The notes under the pieces were generated by a model. That model saw nothing but the letters and a program-made list of their open reading frames with translations. It was not told the origin of the DNA and searched no databases. A stretch of 64,000 bases of DNA, taken from assembly GCA_019654215.1 (NCBI GenBank), contig BPDI01000001.1:1-64000 (forward strand), in the 5' to 3' direction. Below are positions 8,405-17,288 of the stretch, one piece after another. The DNA comes from Gammaproteobacteria bacterium (GTDB taxonomy: Bacteria; Pseudomonadota; Gammaproteobacteria; Pseudomonadales; Pseudohongiellaceae). Made by a program: the position numbers and the translations under genes. Positions within the stretch are counted from its first letter, which is position 1. Every line of letters begins with the position of its first letter.

Positions 8405-9058
8405 TTAGTCGATAGCAAAGCAGTAGAAGTATCCATTCCCCGCAGTTCGGATTAGATCTTCTTGGCTACATCCAGCTGATCCATGAGCGCTATTCCATGA
8501 AGTTGGATTCTGACCACCGCCGACACGGTCGAAGTGACCAACATGCGCGGAGCCTTCGCTATTGCTGGTCCAGTTATTACATGTATGGTTTGAGCCATCA
8601 TCAACTGTACGGCCATCCAATGTTGAGCCAGTTAAAATGTCATGCTGGTTTGGTGAATCTCCAACCCCATTTACCTCATCGCCGTTCTCGGTGAGTGACC
8701 CTTGTTTATTCAGGTTATTGCTTGGTCCGTGTAACACATTCAGGTTGGAAGCTACTTCAACACCATTTGAGTTATACCAGGGACCGAAGCCAATTCGATC
8801 TCTAGCATTAACTGCTGGGGAATTTACAGTTGAATGAGCGCTTAAATAAGCACGCCAAGTTTTTCCACTAGAACCCGCCGCTGATGCTAGAGCATCGCAA
8901 TGAGCATCCGCGCCAGTCAATCCGCCCAAGCTAGCCCCATCACCTAGTCCAACGCTGGTAATAAAGAAGCTCATTTCATTGTCTTGAGAATTTACCGAAG
9001 TAAAAGTAGCTGCGGCAGTTAAAAGTGCAGCTGTGATAAATAGTAAAGATTTCTTCAT
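8405..9058 (-). CDS. Secreted lectin-like (C-type-lectin-fold type) protein
   Basis: 217-residue exported protein. A signal peptide (KKSLLFITAALLTAAATF) precedes a domain beginning FFITSVGLGDGASLGGL and GADAHCDALA. It continues with TWRAYLSAH, ARDRIGFGPWYNSNG, NQHDILTGSTLDGR, CNNWTS and a C-terminal GYFYCFAID. Proteins of this kind are usually annotated as bacterial lectins. The four cysteines (C in DAHCDAL, HTCNNW, AGCSQ, FYCF) could form two disulfides in the periplasm or outside the cell. The ligand is unknown. It stands alone on the minus strand with inverted repeats downstream. Confidence 0.65.
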   Translation of the reverse strand: MKKSLLFITAALLTAAATFTSVNSQDNEMSFFITSVGLGDGASLGGLTGADAHCDALASAAGSSGKTWRAYLSAHSTVNSPAVNARDRIGFGPWYNSNGVEVASNLNVLHGPSNNLNKQGSLTENGDEVNGVGDSPNQHDILTGSTLDGRTVDDGSNHTCNNWTSNSEGSAHVGHFDRVGGGQNPTSWNSAHGSAGCSQEDLIRTAGNGYFYCFAID

Positions 9059-9181
9059 CGATCTACTCCTCGATTATTATCTAACTTCTATTTTTATATT
9101 TCTGTATTTGTAAAATCTTGTTCAACAGCATGGGGACTAGCAGTTTACTTGGTCCCCATGGCTAATGGAAACGGACAGAGC

Positions 9182-11170
9182 CTAATAATCTGGCAAAGCC
9201 ATCGCAGTTAAAGAACTTCCTGTCTGCAAAATGATGTGTTGCTTGCCATTATGTACCCAGGAGCTCATTCCATAGCGCGTGTTTTCAGGTACTTCAGCCC
9301 GTGCCAATTCTTCCCCAGTCTGCTTGTTGACGGCAAATATATGAGGTGTGCCGTCAGCAGTGACGTTTGTGTATATCAGCATGTTACCGGTTACCACCAT
9401 TTGTCCAACAGCGCCTGATCCGGTATTGCCAATGTCTATACCATCTAGGGCAGGCAAGTTACGAATACGATCTGGAGTTTCACCAGCTGGCAGCATCCAG
9501 AGATGATCGCCGCTGTTCATATCGATCGCAGTGATTCTGCTATAGGGAGGCTTCCAAAGTGGAATTCCGGCAGGATGACGGGGAGATGGGCCACCGCTGG
9601 CCGCCGCATAGCGAGAGAGTGTTACACCGGTTGGTTCGTCGTAATAAGTGTCAGCTTCCTCACCGGAAACCAGCCGCCGAGAACCGCAGCTGTAGCGGGA
9701 CATGATGTACATCACCCCAGACTCAGGATCAGCAACTGGAGGATGAGTAATATTCACTGCTCCGGTGGGGCACATCAATGCGGCTTGCTTACCTGAAGGG
9801 TCATTCGCACGCATTGGAGGATTAAACAAAGGGCCCATTTGGAATTCGGCCACTGCCTGTAATGCTTGTTGTTTTAACTCCGGAGTGAAATCCACCAGCA
9901 ACTCTTCACTGGAACCAACGTACTCAAAAGCCGCTGGCTTGGAAGGAATTGGTTGAGTGGGAGATAGTTGTTCACCAGGGACAGTGGAAGCAGGCATAGG
10001 TACTTCTTCGATAGGCCAAACCGGCTCGCCGGTTTCCCGATTAAATGCATAGACATAGCCTTGCTTGGTTGCCTGAGCGACGATCGGACCATTGTCGGTA
10101 TCCAAGAGAATCGGCGCAGTAGGCGTATCAAAGTTCCAAATATCATGGTGCACCATCTGGAAATGCCACGCTCTTTCCCCGGTTTTAGCATCGAGGGAAA
10201 TCAAACTGGTACCGTAAAGATTGTCACCGGGGTGATGGCCACCGTAATAGTCGATGGTCACACCATTGGTAGGGATATAAACAAGACCTAGCTCCTGGTC
10301 AGCGGAGATGGGCGCCCAGGACGAGATATCCCCGGTGTATTCCCAGGCATCGTTTTCCCATGTCTCGTGTCCATATTCACCGGGTTGTGGAATCACATTG
10401 AACTTCCATAGAAAATCACCAGTCCGAGCGTCATAACCAAGAATGTCACCTGGTACATTTTCGATTCGAGATTGGTTGTAACCCTGCTCAGCGGAGTTGC
10501 CGACGATGACAACATCATTGACCACAATTGGTGGAGAAGACGAGGTGATATAACCGCGCTCTAACGGAATGCCTTCATAGGGATCGTAGGGATGACCAAG
10601 ATCTTTCAACAGGTCAACAACACCAGTCTCTGGAAATCCCTCAATTTCCACACGGCCCCCGAAACCTTCAAGCGGTCGTCCAGTTTCTGCATCGAGAGCA
10701 GTTAGGAAAAAGCCTGGCGATATAATATAAATAACATCGCGGCCATCAATATTGGCATAACCAACACCTTTGCCGTAGTCGGCACGCATTGAATATTCCC
10801 AGCGACCAGTATCTGGTTCGCGGTAAGACCAAATTGTCGCTCCGGATTGTGGGTCGATAGCCACGACGTGGCGACGTGCACCAGCAACGGTGTAGAGTTT
10901 GCCATTTATATAGCTGGGAGTTGAACGGCCACTTTGAGCTTCGAAACTAGCCCCATCCCATTCCCAGGCAACTTCCAGATCCGCAAAATTTTCAGCCGTG
11001 ATCTGTGTTGCGTCGGTTGAGCGAGTATGCTCAAAGTCGTTTCCTAAGGTTGTCCATTCCACCGTATCTTGCGCGAATGAGCTAGCGCTCGCCAAAAGGG
11101 CAAGTGGCAGTGCAATTAGCCCTTGGTGAAGGGGCCGTAAAGGTCGAAGGAAGTGCCAAATTTTTATCAT
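9182..11170 (-). CDS. PQQ-dependent quinoprotein dehydrogenase (alcohol/glucose type), exported
   Basis: 662-residue beta-propeller dehydrogenase. A signal peptide ends near SSFAQ. Family marks are GNDFEHTRSTDATQI, the repeated W motifs such as PQSGATIWSY, DARTGDFLWKF and RETGEPVWPI, MVHHDIWNFDTPTAPIL (a metal/PQQ-site segment of this family) and TVPGEQLSPTQPIPSKP. It would oxidise an alcohol or aldose in the periplasm and pass electrons to quinone or cytochrome c. No heme motif is fused. The start at 11170 is chosen because GAGGTG lies just upstream and the signal peptide follows; another ATG exists at 11197. No PQQ synthesis genes lie nearby. Confidence 0.9.
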   Translation of the reverse strand: MIKIWHFLRPLRPLHQGLIALPLALLASASSFAQDTVEWTTLGNDFEHTRSTDATQITAENFADLEVAWEWDGASFEAQSGRSTPSYINGKLYTVAGARRHVVAIDPQSGATIWSYREPDTGRWEYSMRADYGKGVGYANIDGRDVIYIISPGFFLTALDAETGRPLEGFGGRVEIEGFPETGVVDLLKDLGHPYDPYEGIPLERGYITSSSPPIVVNDVVIVGNSAEQGYNQSRIENVPGDILGYDARTGDFLWKFNVIPQPGEYGHETWENDAWEYTGDISSWAPISADQELGLVYIPTNGVTIDYYGGHHPGDNLYGTSLISLDAKTGERAWHFQMVHHDIWNFDTPTAPILLDTDNGPIVAQATKQGYVYAFNRETGEPVWPIEEVPMPASTVPGEQLSPTQPIPSKPAAFEYVGSSEELLVDFTPELKQQALQAVAEFQMGPLFNPPMRANDPSGKQAALMCPTGAVNITHPPVADPESGVMYIMSRYSCGSRRLVSGEEADTYYDEPTGVTLSRYAAASGGPSPRHPAGIPLWKPPYSRITAIDMNSGDHLWMLPAGETPDRIRNLPALDGIDIGNTGSGAVGQMVVTGNMLIYTNVTADGTPHIFAVNKQTGEELARAEVPENTRYGMSSWVHNGKQHIILQTGSSLTAMALPDY

Positions 11171-11658
11171 TATTATCACCTCATTAAATTTCGGCATAAA
11201 CTATGAAACCAGCGGGTTAAGTTCCTTAAATACCTAGTTTGAGATTAACGCAGCTGATGCTTTTTGTCATGCGTACAATCGGTGCTGGATGGACATCTAA
11301 GCCCTAATTTCAGGCTCCGTTTCCAAACCTAAGGCAATGCGGACAATCAATCTGCTGTGCCACTGTTCCTACACTGTGGAACTAACTGATGCATAGCCGA
11401 AGGCATGGTCACTATTTGCAGTAATTCTTCGAATCTCAGTAAGATTTTTTGAATTTATGAAACTAATTATTTCGCAGGCTCTTTAATGTGAGCCTTCTTT
11501 TTTCAAACATTGAGAATTAAGACGAACAGTGTAAAAGGTATAATAGTTTTGTTGTAATGCTTCCAGACATGAGTGAACGTTATTTGTCTTCACCATTATT
11601 CGTAAATATTTTTGAAGAGTCTGACGATGAATGGTTGGTATCTCTTTGGGAGAAAGTT
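11171..11658. other. Intergenic region with an orphan plus-strand terminator
   Basis: 488 bases between divergent genes. It should hold promoters for the quinoprotein (minus) and the cyclase (plus). A TATAAT hexamer is visible at 11539-11544, but no good -35 box stands at the right distance. The only other clear structure is the hairpin at 11476-11502. No tRNA or coding sequence is seen. Confidence 0.5.
11476..11502 (+). terminator. Rho-independent terminator without an obvious upstream gene
   Basis: Stem AGGCTC (11476-11481), loop of eight, stem GAGCCT (11490-11495), then TCTTTTTT. It ends plus-strand transcription, yet no plus-strand gene precedes it within this intergenic region. It could end a small RNA or shield the cyclase gene from read-through. 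Confidence 0.55.
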
Positions 11659-12642
11659 ATGTGTAGGAAAAACAAAATTCTCATAGCAGCTGCTGTATTG
11701 CTGTCCACCTCTTTAGTAATGAATACGAACGCACAGGAAGAATTAAGTCAGGAAGAAGTTAATAGCTGGTTTGAGACTCTTTCCAACTGGGGGCGTTGGG
11801 GCGCGGATGACCAATTGGGTACAGTAAACCTCATTACCACAGAAACCCGAATTGCTGCTGCTCGTTTGGTTGAAACCGGTGTGTCAGTTTCTATGGCACA
11901 TCCAATTCTTACAGATGAGGCTGCGGATAATTTTAATCCATATGATCATCGAATGACCTCTATCGGAAGTAGCCCCGGACCCTGGTCTGGCGATTTTATC
12001 GGGGTCACTTATCATGGCTATGCTCACTCCCATCTAGATGCGCTTTGTCATCGTTTTCAGTTTGGCACGATGTATAACGGCTATTCCGAAGATGAAGTCA
12101 CAGAAGAAGGTTGCCAACAACTTTCTATCGCCGGCTTTGGTGATGGCATATTCGGGCGTGGCATCGTAATGGATTTTCCAAGATTAAGAGGCATTGATTG
12201 GTTAGAAAACGGTACTGCCATTACTCCCGAGTGGTTGGAAGAATGGGAAGCAGAACATGGAATTACTATAGGTTCAGGTGACATTGTTTTAATTAGAACA
12301 GGTCGCTGGCCTCGTCGTGATGCGTTAGGCCCTTGGGATCTTTCTCAGAATTCTGCTGGATTACATGCTTCTACCGTTGCCTGGTTTAAGGAGCGAAACA
12401 TCGCGATGATAGGTAGCGATAGCGCGCTAGATGTAAAACCTTCCTATGTTGAAAATTTCCCACAACCAGTTCATGCGCTAGTTTTGGTCGCATTGGGAAT
12501 GCCTATTTTTGACAACTTGGATTTAGAAGCGGTGGCTGAAGAAGCAGTGCGTCATGGTCGACCAGAGTTCCTGTTCACGACGGCCCCTTTGCGAGTTGAA
12601 GGTGGTACAGGTTCGCCGTTAAATCCAATTGCGACCTTCTAA
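11659..12642 (+). CDS. Cyclase family protein (kynurenine-formamidase-like metallohydrolase), exported
   Basis: 327 residues, with a signal peptide ending near TNAQ. The domain begins SNWGRWGADDQLGTVNLIT and has the metal-binding segment YHGYAHSHLDALCHR, the counterpart of the family HxGTHxDxPxH signature. Later come GSGDIVLIRTGRW and AMIGSDSALD. The family hydrolyses amides or cyclic substrates using Mn or Zn; the substrate is unknown here. The ATG at 11659 has GGGAGA upstream, while the longer frame from 11557 lacks a signal at its start. A thioredoxin-fold isomerase gene follows 15 bases on. A paralogue is at 52050. Confidence 0.85.
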   Translation: MCRKNKILIAAAVLLSTSLVMNTNAQEELSQEEVNSWFETLSNWGRWGADDQLGTVNLITTETRIAAARLVETGVSVSMAHPILTDEAADNFNPYDHRMTSIGSSPGPWSGDFIGVTYHGYAHSHLDALCHRFQFGTMYNGYSEDEVTEEGCQQLSIAGFGDGIFGRGIVMDFPRLRGIDWLENGTAITPEWLEEWEAEHGITIGSGDIVLIRTGRWPRRDALGPWDLSQNSAGLHASTVAWFKERNIAMIGSDSALDVKPSYVENFPQPVHALVLVALGMPIFDNLDLEAVAEEAVRHGRPEFLFTTAPLRVEGGTGSPLNPIATF

Positions 12643-12657
12643 GCGAAATTTAAGAAA

Positions 12658-13299
12658 ATGTTGCAACCCATCGAAGTCTTCTTCTCTTTTCGCAGTCCTT
12701 ACTCCTATCTTGCTACGCCGGATATGTTGCGATTGGAGTTAGACTTCGACGCGGAAGTAATATTGAGACCTGTTTTGCCACTTGCTATAAGAAGGCCCGA
12801 CTTTTTCAACCCAGAAAATCTAAAGCGCGCCAAGTACATTCGCATCGACTGGTTAAGGCGCGCTGAATTTCTGGGCATGGCAGGCGTCTGGCCTGATCCT
12901 GACCCAATCGTGCAGGACATGGAGACCTTTCAGATTGCAGAAGATCAACCTTACATTTATGAATTAACCAAATTAGGCGTGGAGGCTGAGAGGCAATGCA
13001 AAGGTGTCGAGTTTGCCAAAGAGGTTTCGCATCTAGTCTTTGGTGGTACTAAAAACTGGAATGAAGGCGCACATATGGCTGATGCTTGTGAAACGCTCGG
13101 ACTCGATTTCATGCAAATGAGGAAAGCAATCGAAGATGGCGATCATCTCGAAGTAATCCAGTCTAACCAGCAAGCATTGGATGATAGTGGTCATTGGGGT
13201 GTGCCGAGTTTCTTACTGAATGATGAAGTATTTTTCGGTCAGGATCGTGTTGCTACTCTGCGTTGGCGGCTCGAACAGCTCGGCCATAAAAAAATATAG
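12658..13299 (+). CDS. 2-hydroxychromene-2-carboxylate isomerase / DsbA-like thioredoxin-fold protein
   Basis: 213 residues of the kappa-GST/DsbA fold. The N terminus IEVFFSFRSPYSYLATPDML has Ser-Pro where oxidoreductases have Cys, as in HCCA isomerases. VQDMETFQIAEDQPYIY and the closing GVPSFLLNDEVFFGQDRV are typical of the family. HCCA isomerases act in glutathione-dependent aromatic ring degradation; this member could act on another substrate. It is packed between the cyclase and the TPR gene, whose ATG follows its stop directly, so it is part of an operon. Confidence 0.85.
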   Translation: MLQPIEVFFSFRSPYSYLATPDMLRLELDFDAEVILRPVLPLAIRRPDFFNPENLKRAKYIRIDWLRRAEFLGMAGVWPDPDPIVQDMETFQIAEDQPYIYELTKLGVEAERQCKGVEFAKEVSHLVFGGTKNWNEGAHMADACETLGLDFMQMRKAIEDGDHLEVIQSNQQALDDSGHWGVPSFLLNDEVFFGQDRVATLRWRLEQLGHKKI

Positions 13300-14310
13300 A
13301 TGCGAATACGATTCTTAAAGTATTTAAGTGCCATTCTGCTGTTTATGAATGCAGTAATTAGCGCTCAAGAAAACGCACCTGAAGAACAGGGTCCAGAAGT
13401 CACTGAGGCGCGCGCTCTGGAAATTTCACAGGAACTATCCGCGCGGCAGACCGCCATTGAGAATATTCAGAGCGATCTGGGAATTTATGATCCGTTTGTT
13501 AATAGAAGCTTATGGTGACATGGGTCATTTCTATTCAGAAATAGAAGATTATGAAAATGCCATTCGACTTTATACAGAGGCACTGCAAATCTCTCGCATC
13601 AATACTGGCTTATACAGTCCTGAACAAATTCCGATTCTCGATTCGCTAATCGAAGCAAATAGTCGCAACACTGATTGGCAAGAAGTCGACGACTTCCAAG
13701 AACTGCATTACCTGATCAATTCACGCATTTATGAGTTAACGGAGATTGAATATATTGCTGCAGCAGAAACCTATGGCGCGTGGAAGTTGCGAGTCATCAG
13801 AGAAAATTTATTAGATCAATCACGTTTCAGCTTGCTTAACACGGCAGAAAATTTAAGTGATTTCTATGCCCGTACTATCGAAAGATTAGAATTGATTCCG
13901 GATGTGAGACAAGAAGATTTAATCACCGTAATCTATGGTAAATCCCAAACTGATTTGACCCTGGCCCAAGTTGTGGCTTCAACTCCCTATACCGCTTTTG
14001 AGGGAACCGAAAGTCAGTCCATAGTCAGGTACGTTGCACTAATGTGCGCACTGTTTCAGGCCAGGTGTCGCGGCAGTGTTATACAGTTCAGGTGGAGAAC
14101 CCACGTTATCGACTTTCCCAGCGTGATGCTAAGCGGTTCGCACTGCAGCGCCACACCCGGGATATTTCGCGCGCAATTGAAAGATTGGAGGGGATTAAAA
14201 ACGCCAGTTCCGAGCTCACTTCAGGCGAAAGGCAGGAAATCGATAACCAAATAGCACTGCTGGTGACTGAATCGGAACAATTAGTGCGATCTTCAGGCAG
14301 ACTGTTTTAA
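13300..14310 (+). CDS. Exported tetratricopeptide-like protein, frameshifted twice
   Basis: About 335 residues once two frameshifts (near 13500 and 14035) are bridged. A signal peptide ends near VISAQ, followed by an acidic Glu-rich stretch. A TPR-like helix pair follows (GDMGHFYSEIEDYENAIRLY), then YSPEQIPILDSLIEAN, a pattern seen in gammaproteobacterial TPR proteins, and a helical C terminus. The stop at 13516 is TGA, but the continuation lies in another frame, so it is a sequence error and not a recoded codon. The gene starts directly at the stop of the isomerase gene. Its role is unknown, probably a periplasmic scaffold. Confidence 0.65.
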
Positions 14311-14468
14311 TCCGCGGTTCGGAGCAGCTGCCTTTTCCACCTCCATTTCATGCCCAAATAGCCTATTTCGGACAATTTTGCTGGAATTTTTTCCCCACAA
14401 AAGGTACAAAAGAACCCGCTGAATCGAGTTATTCTCGGCTCAGCCTCTAAAAATAACTGGAGGAGATT

Positions 14469-15011
14469 ATGTCTCAATTTGCCAATCGGCTAGCTCGAGT
14501 CCTTCTGTCCGCTTTAGTGGCAGTTTTAGCACTTGGGGGTCAGTTTGCGGCAGCTCTTGAAGAAGGGGATAAAGCGCCTGATTTCTCGCTGCAAGCTTCT
14601 GATGGTGCAACCTACACGCTTTCTCAGTTCGCTGGTGACAAGCCTGTAGTTATTGCCTTCTTTCCTAAAGCCTTTACCGGCGGCTGAACTATGCAATGTA
14701 AAGCGCTGCGTGACAGTGCCAGAGAAATTCAGAGTTTCGATGTTGCATACTTTATGGCCAGTGTAGATACGCTGGAAGACAACACAGCTTTTGCCGCTGA
14801 GCATGAAGCTAATTTTCCGATCCTTTCAGATCCTACAAAGGAAATGACTGGTGATTATGACGTCCTAATGGAAGTCGGATTTGCCAATCGCTGGACGTTC
14901 TATATCGATACGGACGGCACCGTCCTTAAGATCGACAAGGGAACCAACCCAGCAACGGCGGGACGAGATCTAGTAGCCAATATGGAAGAGCTGGGTTTCA
15001 ATAAGATCTAG
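14469..15011 (+). CDS. Candidate selenocysteine-containing peroxiredoxin (in-frame TGA at the peroxidatic Cys), exported
   Basis: 180 codons read through one in-frame TGA (14685-14687). A signal peptide ends near [22 protein letters not shown] and FPKAFTGG then lead to TGA and [10 protein letters not shown]. In AhpC/TSA peroxiredoxins this position, after the FTxG turn, is the peroxidatic cysteine. The remaining thioredoxin fold ([50 protein letters not shown]) is intact in the same frame, which argues against a decayed gene. A hairpin with SECIS-like features follows the TGA. GGAGG-like bases precede the ATG. It would reduce peroxides in the periplasm. Substitution error of a Cys codon is the main alternative. 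Confidence 0.8.
14688..14722 (+). promoter_or_regulatory. Candidate bacterial SECIS element
   Basis: Downstream of the TGA, GCGCTG (14703-14708) pairs with CAGTGC (14714-14719), six pairs with one G-U, around loop CGTGA. The loop starts 21 bases after the TGA and its second base is G. Bacterial SECIS hairpins that recruit SelB have their apical loop about 16-37 bases after the codon with a G in the first two loop bases. Seen by eye; not folded by program. Confidence 0.55.
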
Positions 15012-15037
15012 TTCGCTAGATTAACTAGTTAAATAAG

Positions 15038-15068
15038 AACCCGATTGCTGCTAAGCGATCGGGTTTTT
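15038..15068 (+). terminator. Rho-independent terminator of the peroxiredoxin gene
   Basis: Eleven-base stem with one G-U pair (15038-15048 with 15055-15065), loop of six, then a T-run. It begins 26 bases after the stop codon. Confidence 0.85.
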
Positions 15069-15396
15069 GTTTGACTGGAATAAATGAAACTAAGTTCAGA
15101 AATACTGATCTAATAGTTAACGTTTTTCGTTTTGAGTGCGTCTAAGTATTTGAGAATGACTCAAATACAGTACATGGAAGTACTGCTCATTTGCGGAGCA
15201 AATGCGAGAAAAATACAAGGAAAATTGGACTTTTATGCCAGTATTTTCCTTACGGCAGAAGGAAATTTCTTGGGAAAATTATGTCTAAATTGTGGCACAT
15301 CGTGTCTTCATTCTTATGGTTCGAGTTACAAGTTGTTGCGGTATCGGCCCTATGCCAGAATACTCTTACTGCTTTAGGTAGGGGCGGGCAGTAGAC
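15069..15396. other. Intergenic region with four successive hairpins
   Basis: Between the peroxiredoxin terminator and the DUF3014 gene. Four inverted repeats follow each other: 15146-15154/15160-15168 (nine pairs), 15168-15173/15180-15185 (six), 15188-15194/15198-15204 (seven) and 15217-15225/15243-15251 (nine). The two open frames here (15132 and 15191) overlap and have no convincing protein character. A tiny frame at 15281-15394 (37 residues, one hydrophobic stretch) ends just before the DUF3014 start; I do not call it. A structured RNA or leader is possible. Confidence 0.4.
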
Positions 15397-16314
15397 ATGT
15401 CCAAATCAGGTCTTTTCGCAATCGCAGCAGTGGCAATATTGACACTGTTATCACTTGTATATTTCGCGGCTACGCTTGAGACGCGGCAAGGCACCACAAC
15501 TGTGGTGATCGAGCCACCTGTGCCTGCATTACAGCCAGCCGAGCCAGCAGAAAGGCCGATTCTTAATCGAGAGTCGAACTCACCCTTACCGCAAATTCGA
15601 ATCCAGCCTCGGGAAGAGCCGCCTCCTGTTGCGGTAACTGCTATTGAAGAAGTAGAAGTCGCTCCGCCTCCTGAAGAAGTTGAAATAGTAGTAGAACCAG
15701 AAGTAAATATAGAAGACGATGCTGATGTTATGCAGCTACCCTCGCTTAACGGCTCAGATTCTTTTGTATTCGATGGATTAAGAGCAATTCAAAACGGTGC
15801 TGTGCTTGTTGATCTTTTAGCTCGAGATCAGATCGTCAGAAAGTTCGTGGTCTTCGTTGAAAACATTAGTCGCGGAGAATTTCCGCAAACCGGATTGCCC
15901 TATCGAGCCCTTGGCCAGGACATGCCGGTTAGAAACATCGACGATAATTTGTTCGTCATGGATGAATCAGCTCATGCAAGATTTGACTATGCAGTGCAAA
16001 CATTCGTATCTCTAGATGCAGAATCAGCGATGGCTTTTTATCGAACGCTTTCACCGCTGTTTCAACAGGCCTATGCAGAGATTGGTTTTAGAAATGTAAG
16101 TTTCGATGACACACTAAGAGCTGCAATAAATAATGTTCTTCGCACTACTAATATGGAAGGCCCTTATCAGCTAGTAAGGCCATCTATCATGTACCTGTAT
16201 GCAGATGCTTCCATCGAAAACCTGCAGGAAGTTCATAAACAACTACTTCGCATTGGCGCAGACAACACAATCTTGTTAAAAGCAAAGTTGCGCGAATTCG
16301 TTGCTCTTCTTTAG
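15397..16314 (+). CDS. DUF3014 domain-containing membrane-anchored protein
   Basis: 305 residues. One N-terminal transmembrane helix (residues about 5-27) is followed by a Pro/Glu-rich linker and a conserved periplasmic domain, from SDSFVFDGLRAIQNG through QIVRKFVVFVENISRGEFP to the C terminus. This architecture matches DUF3014, a family of unknown function common in Proteobacteria. The gene lies nine bases upstream of the sulfurtransferase gene. No catalytic residues can be proposed. Confidence 0.75.
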   Translation: MSKSGLFAIAAVAILTLLSLVYFAATLETRQGTTTVVIEPPVPALQPAEPAERPILNRESNSPLPQIRIQPREEPPPVAVTAIEEVEVAPPPEEVEIVVEPEVNIEDDADVMQLPSLNGSDSFVFDGLRAIQNGAVLVDLLARDQIVRKFVVFVENISRGEFPQTGLPYRALGQDMPVRNIDDNLFVMDESAHARFDYAVQTFVSLDAESAMAFYRTLSPLFQQAYAEIGFRNVSFDDTLRAAINNVLRTTNMEGPYQLVRPSIMYLYADASIENLQEVHKQLLRIGADNTILLKAKLREFVALL

Positions 16315-16323
16315 ACATAATCC

Positions 16324-17172
16324 ATGCCAAAAATTAGTTCATCTCTGGTTGATACCGAGTGGGTCGCTGAAAATTTGAATGACAATTCTGTCGTTATGCT
16401 TGATACGTCAGTGCCTCCGGTTGTGCCAGGTTACGTCCCAATAAATACTGAAGATAACTTTTCTGTAATTCCGGGAGCACGCCGCTTCGACTATGACGGT
16501 GTTGTGTGTAAGCCAAATAGTTCATTGCCCCACATGATGCCAACTGCTGAATTGTTTCAAGAAGAAGTTCGAAAACTCGGTGTGAGTTCTGATAGCACAA
16601 TCATTGTTTATGACGATGTTGGTCTGTATGCCAGTCCTCGGGCCTGGTGGATGTTTCGTGCCATGGGCCACGAAAAGGTTGCCGTGCTCAATGGTGGTTT
16701 GCCTAAATGGATTAGTGAAGGAAGAGAGTCCGTGGATGCTTATGCCGAAGTTGAGCTTGGAAATTTTGTAGCAAACTTGGATGAAAATCTCTTTTGTGAT
16801 TTCGAAGTGGTTTTAAAGGCACTATATGATCCGAGCTGTGAAATTTTAGATGCACGATCGAAGGCTAGATTTAAAGGTGAAGCACCAGAGCCGAGACCAG
16901 GAGTGCGTGGCGGACACATGCCTAATGCCAAGAATTTACCTTTTCCGCAAGTTTTGGACGGTGGAGAACTTAAATCTATTGTTGAATTGGAAGAAGTGTT
17001 TGCGAATCTTGTAGAGAAAAATCAGAAAATTGTCACTAGCTGTGGTTCCGGAATCACTGCGTGTATCTTAACTCTTGCAGCAACTGTTGCGGGTTACAAA
17101 AATCTTTCCGTTTATGATGGCAGTTGGTCGGAATGGGGGCTCCCTTCCAAACTTCCTGTAGTAACTGATTAA
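16324..17172 (+). CDS. sseA: Thiosulfate/3-mercaptopyruvate sulfurtransferase (two rhodanese domains)
   Basis: 282 residues with an N-terminal rhodanese domain (VVMLDTSV, IPGARRFDYDG) and a C-terminal catalytic domain with EILDARSKARF, RGGHMPNAKN and the active loop CGSGITAC. The CGSG[IV]TA loop is characteristic of 3-mercaptopyruvate sulfurtransferases rather than CRKGVT-type thiosulfate enzymes. It would move sulfane sulfur from mercaptopyruvate to an acceptor in the cytosol. No signal peptide is present. The gene ends at a strong bidirectional terminator. Confidence 0.85.
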   Translation: MPKISSSLVDTEWVAENLNDNSVVMLDTSVPPVVPGYVPINTEDNFSVIPGARRFDYDGVVCKPNSSLPHMMPTAELFQEEVRKLGVSSDSTIIVYDDVGLYASPRAWWMFRAMGHEKVAVLNGGLPKWISEGRESVDAYAEVELGNFVANLDENLFCDFEVVLKALYDPSCEILDARSKARFKGEAPEPRPGVRGGHMPNAKNLPFPQVLDGGELKSIVELEEVFANLVEKNQKIVTSCGSGITACILTLAATVAGYKNLSVYDGSWSEWGLPSKLPVVTD

Positions 17173-17196
17173 AAGTTAAAACTAAGCTTCAAAAAG

Positions 17197-17232
17197 AAAG
17201 CCCTTCGAATAAACACATTCGAAGGGCTTTTT
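17197..17232. terminator. Bidirectional rho-independent terminator
   Basis: Perfect 14-base stem (17197-17210 with 17217-17230), loop AAACAC, and flanking A/T runs on both sides. It lies between the sulfurtransferase and the convergent cupin gene. Confidence 0.85.
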
Positions 17233-17288
17233 AAATTATTTACTAAATTAATTCCGAGACTGAAATAGACGGCTCCAGACTTTTTTAA

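Noticed and set aside
13500-13520. TGA at 13516-13518 in the TPR gene considered as a recoded codon
   Set aside because: The rest of the protein lies in a different frame, so an indel explains it; there is no Cys context.
15132-15394. Two overlapping plus-strand frames before DUF3014
   Set aside because: They overlap in different frames, lack initiation signals and cover the hairpin series; neither looks like a protein.
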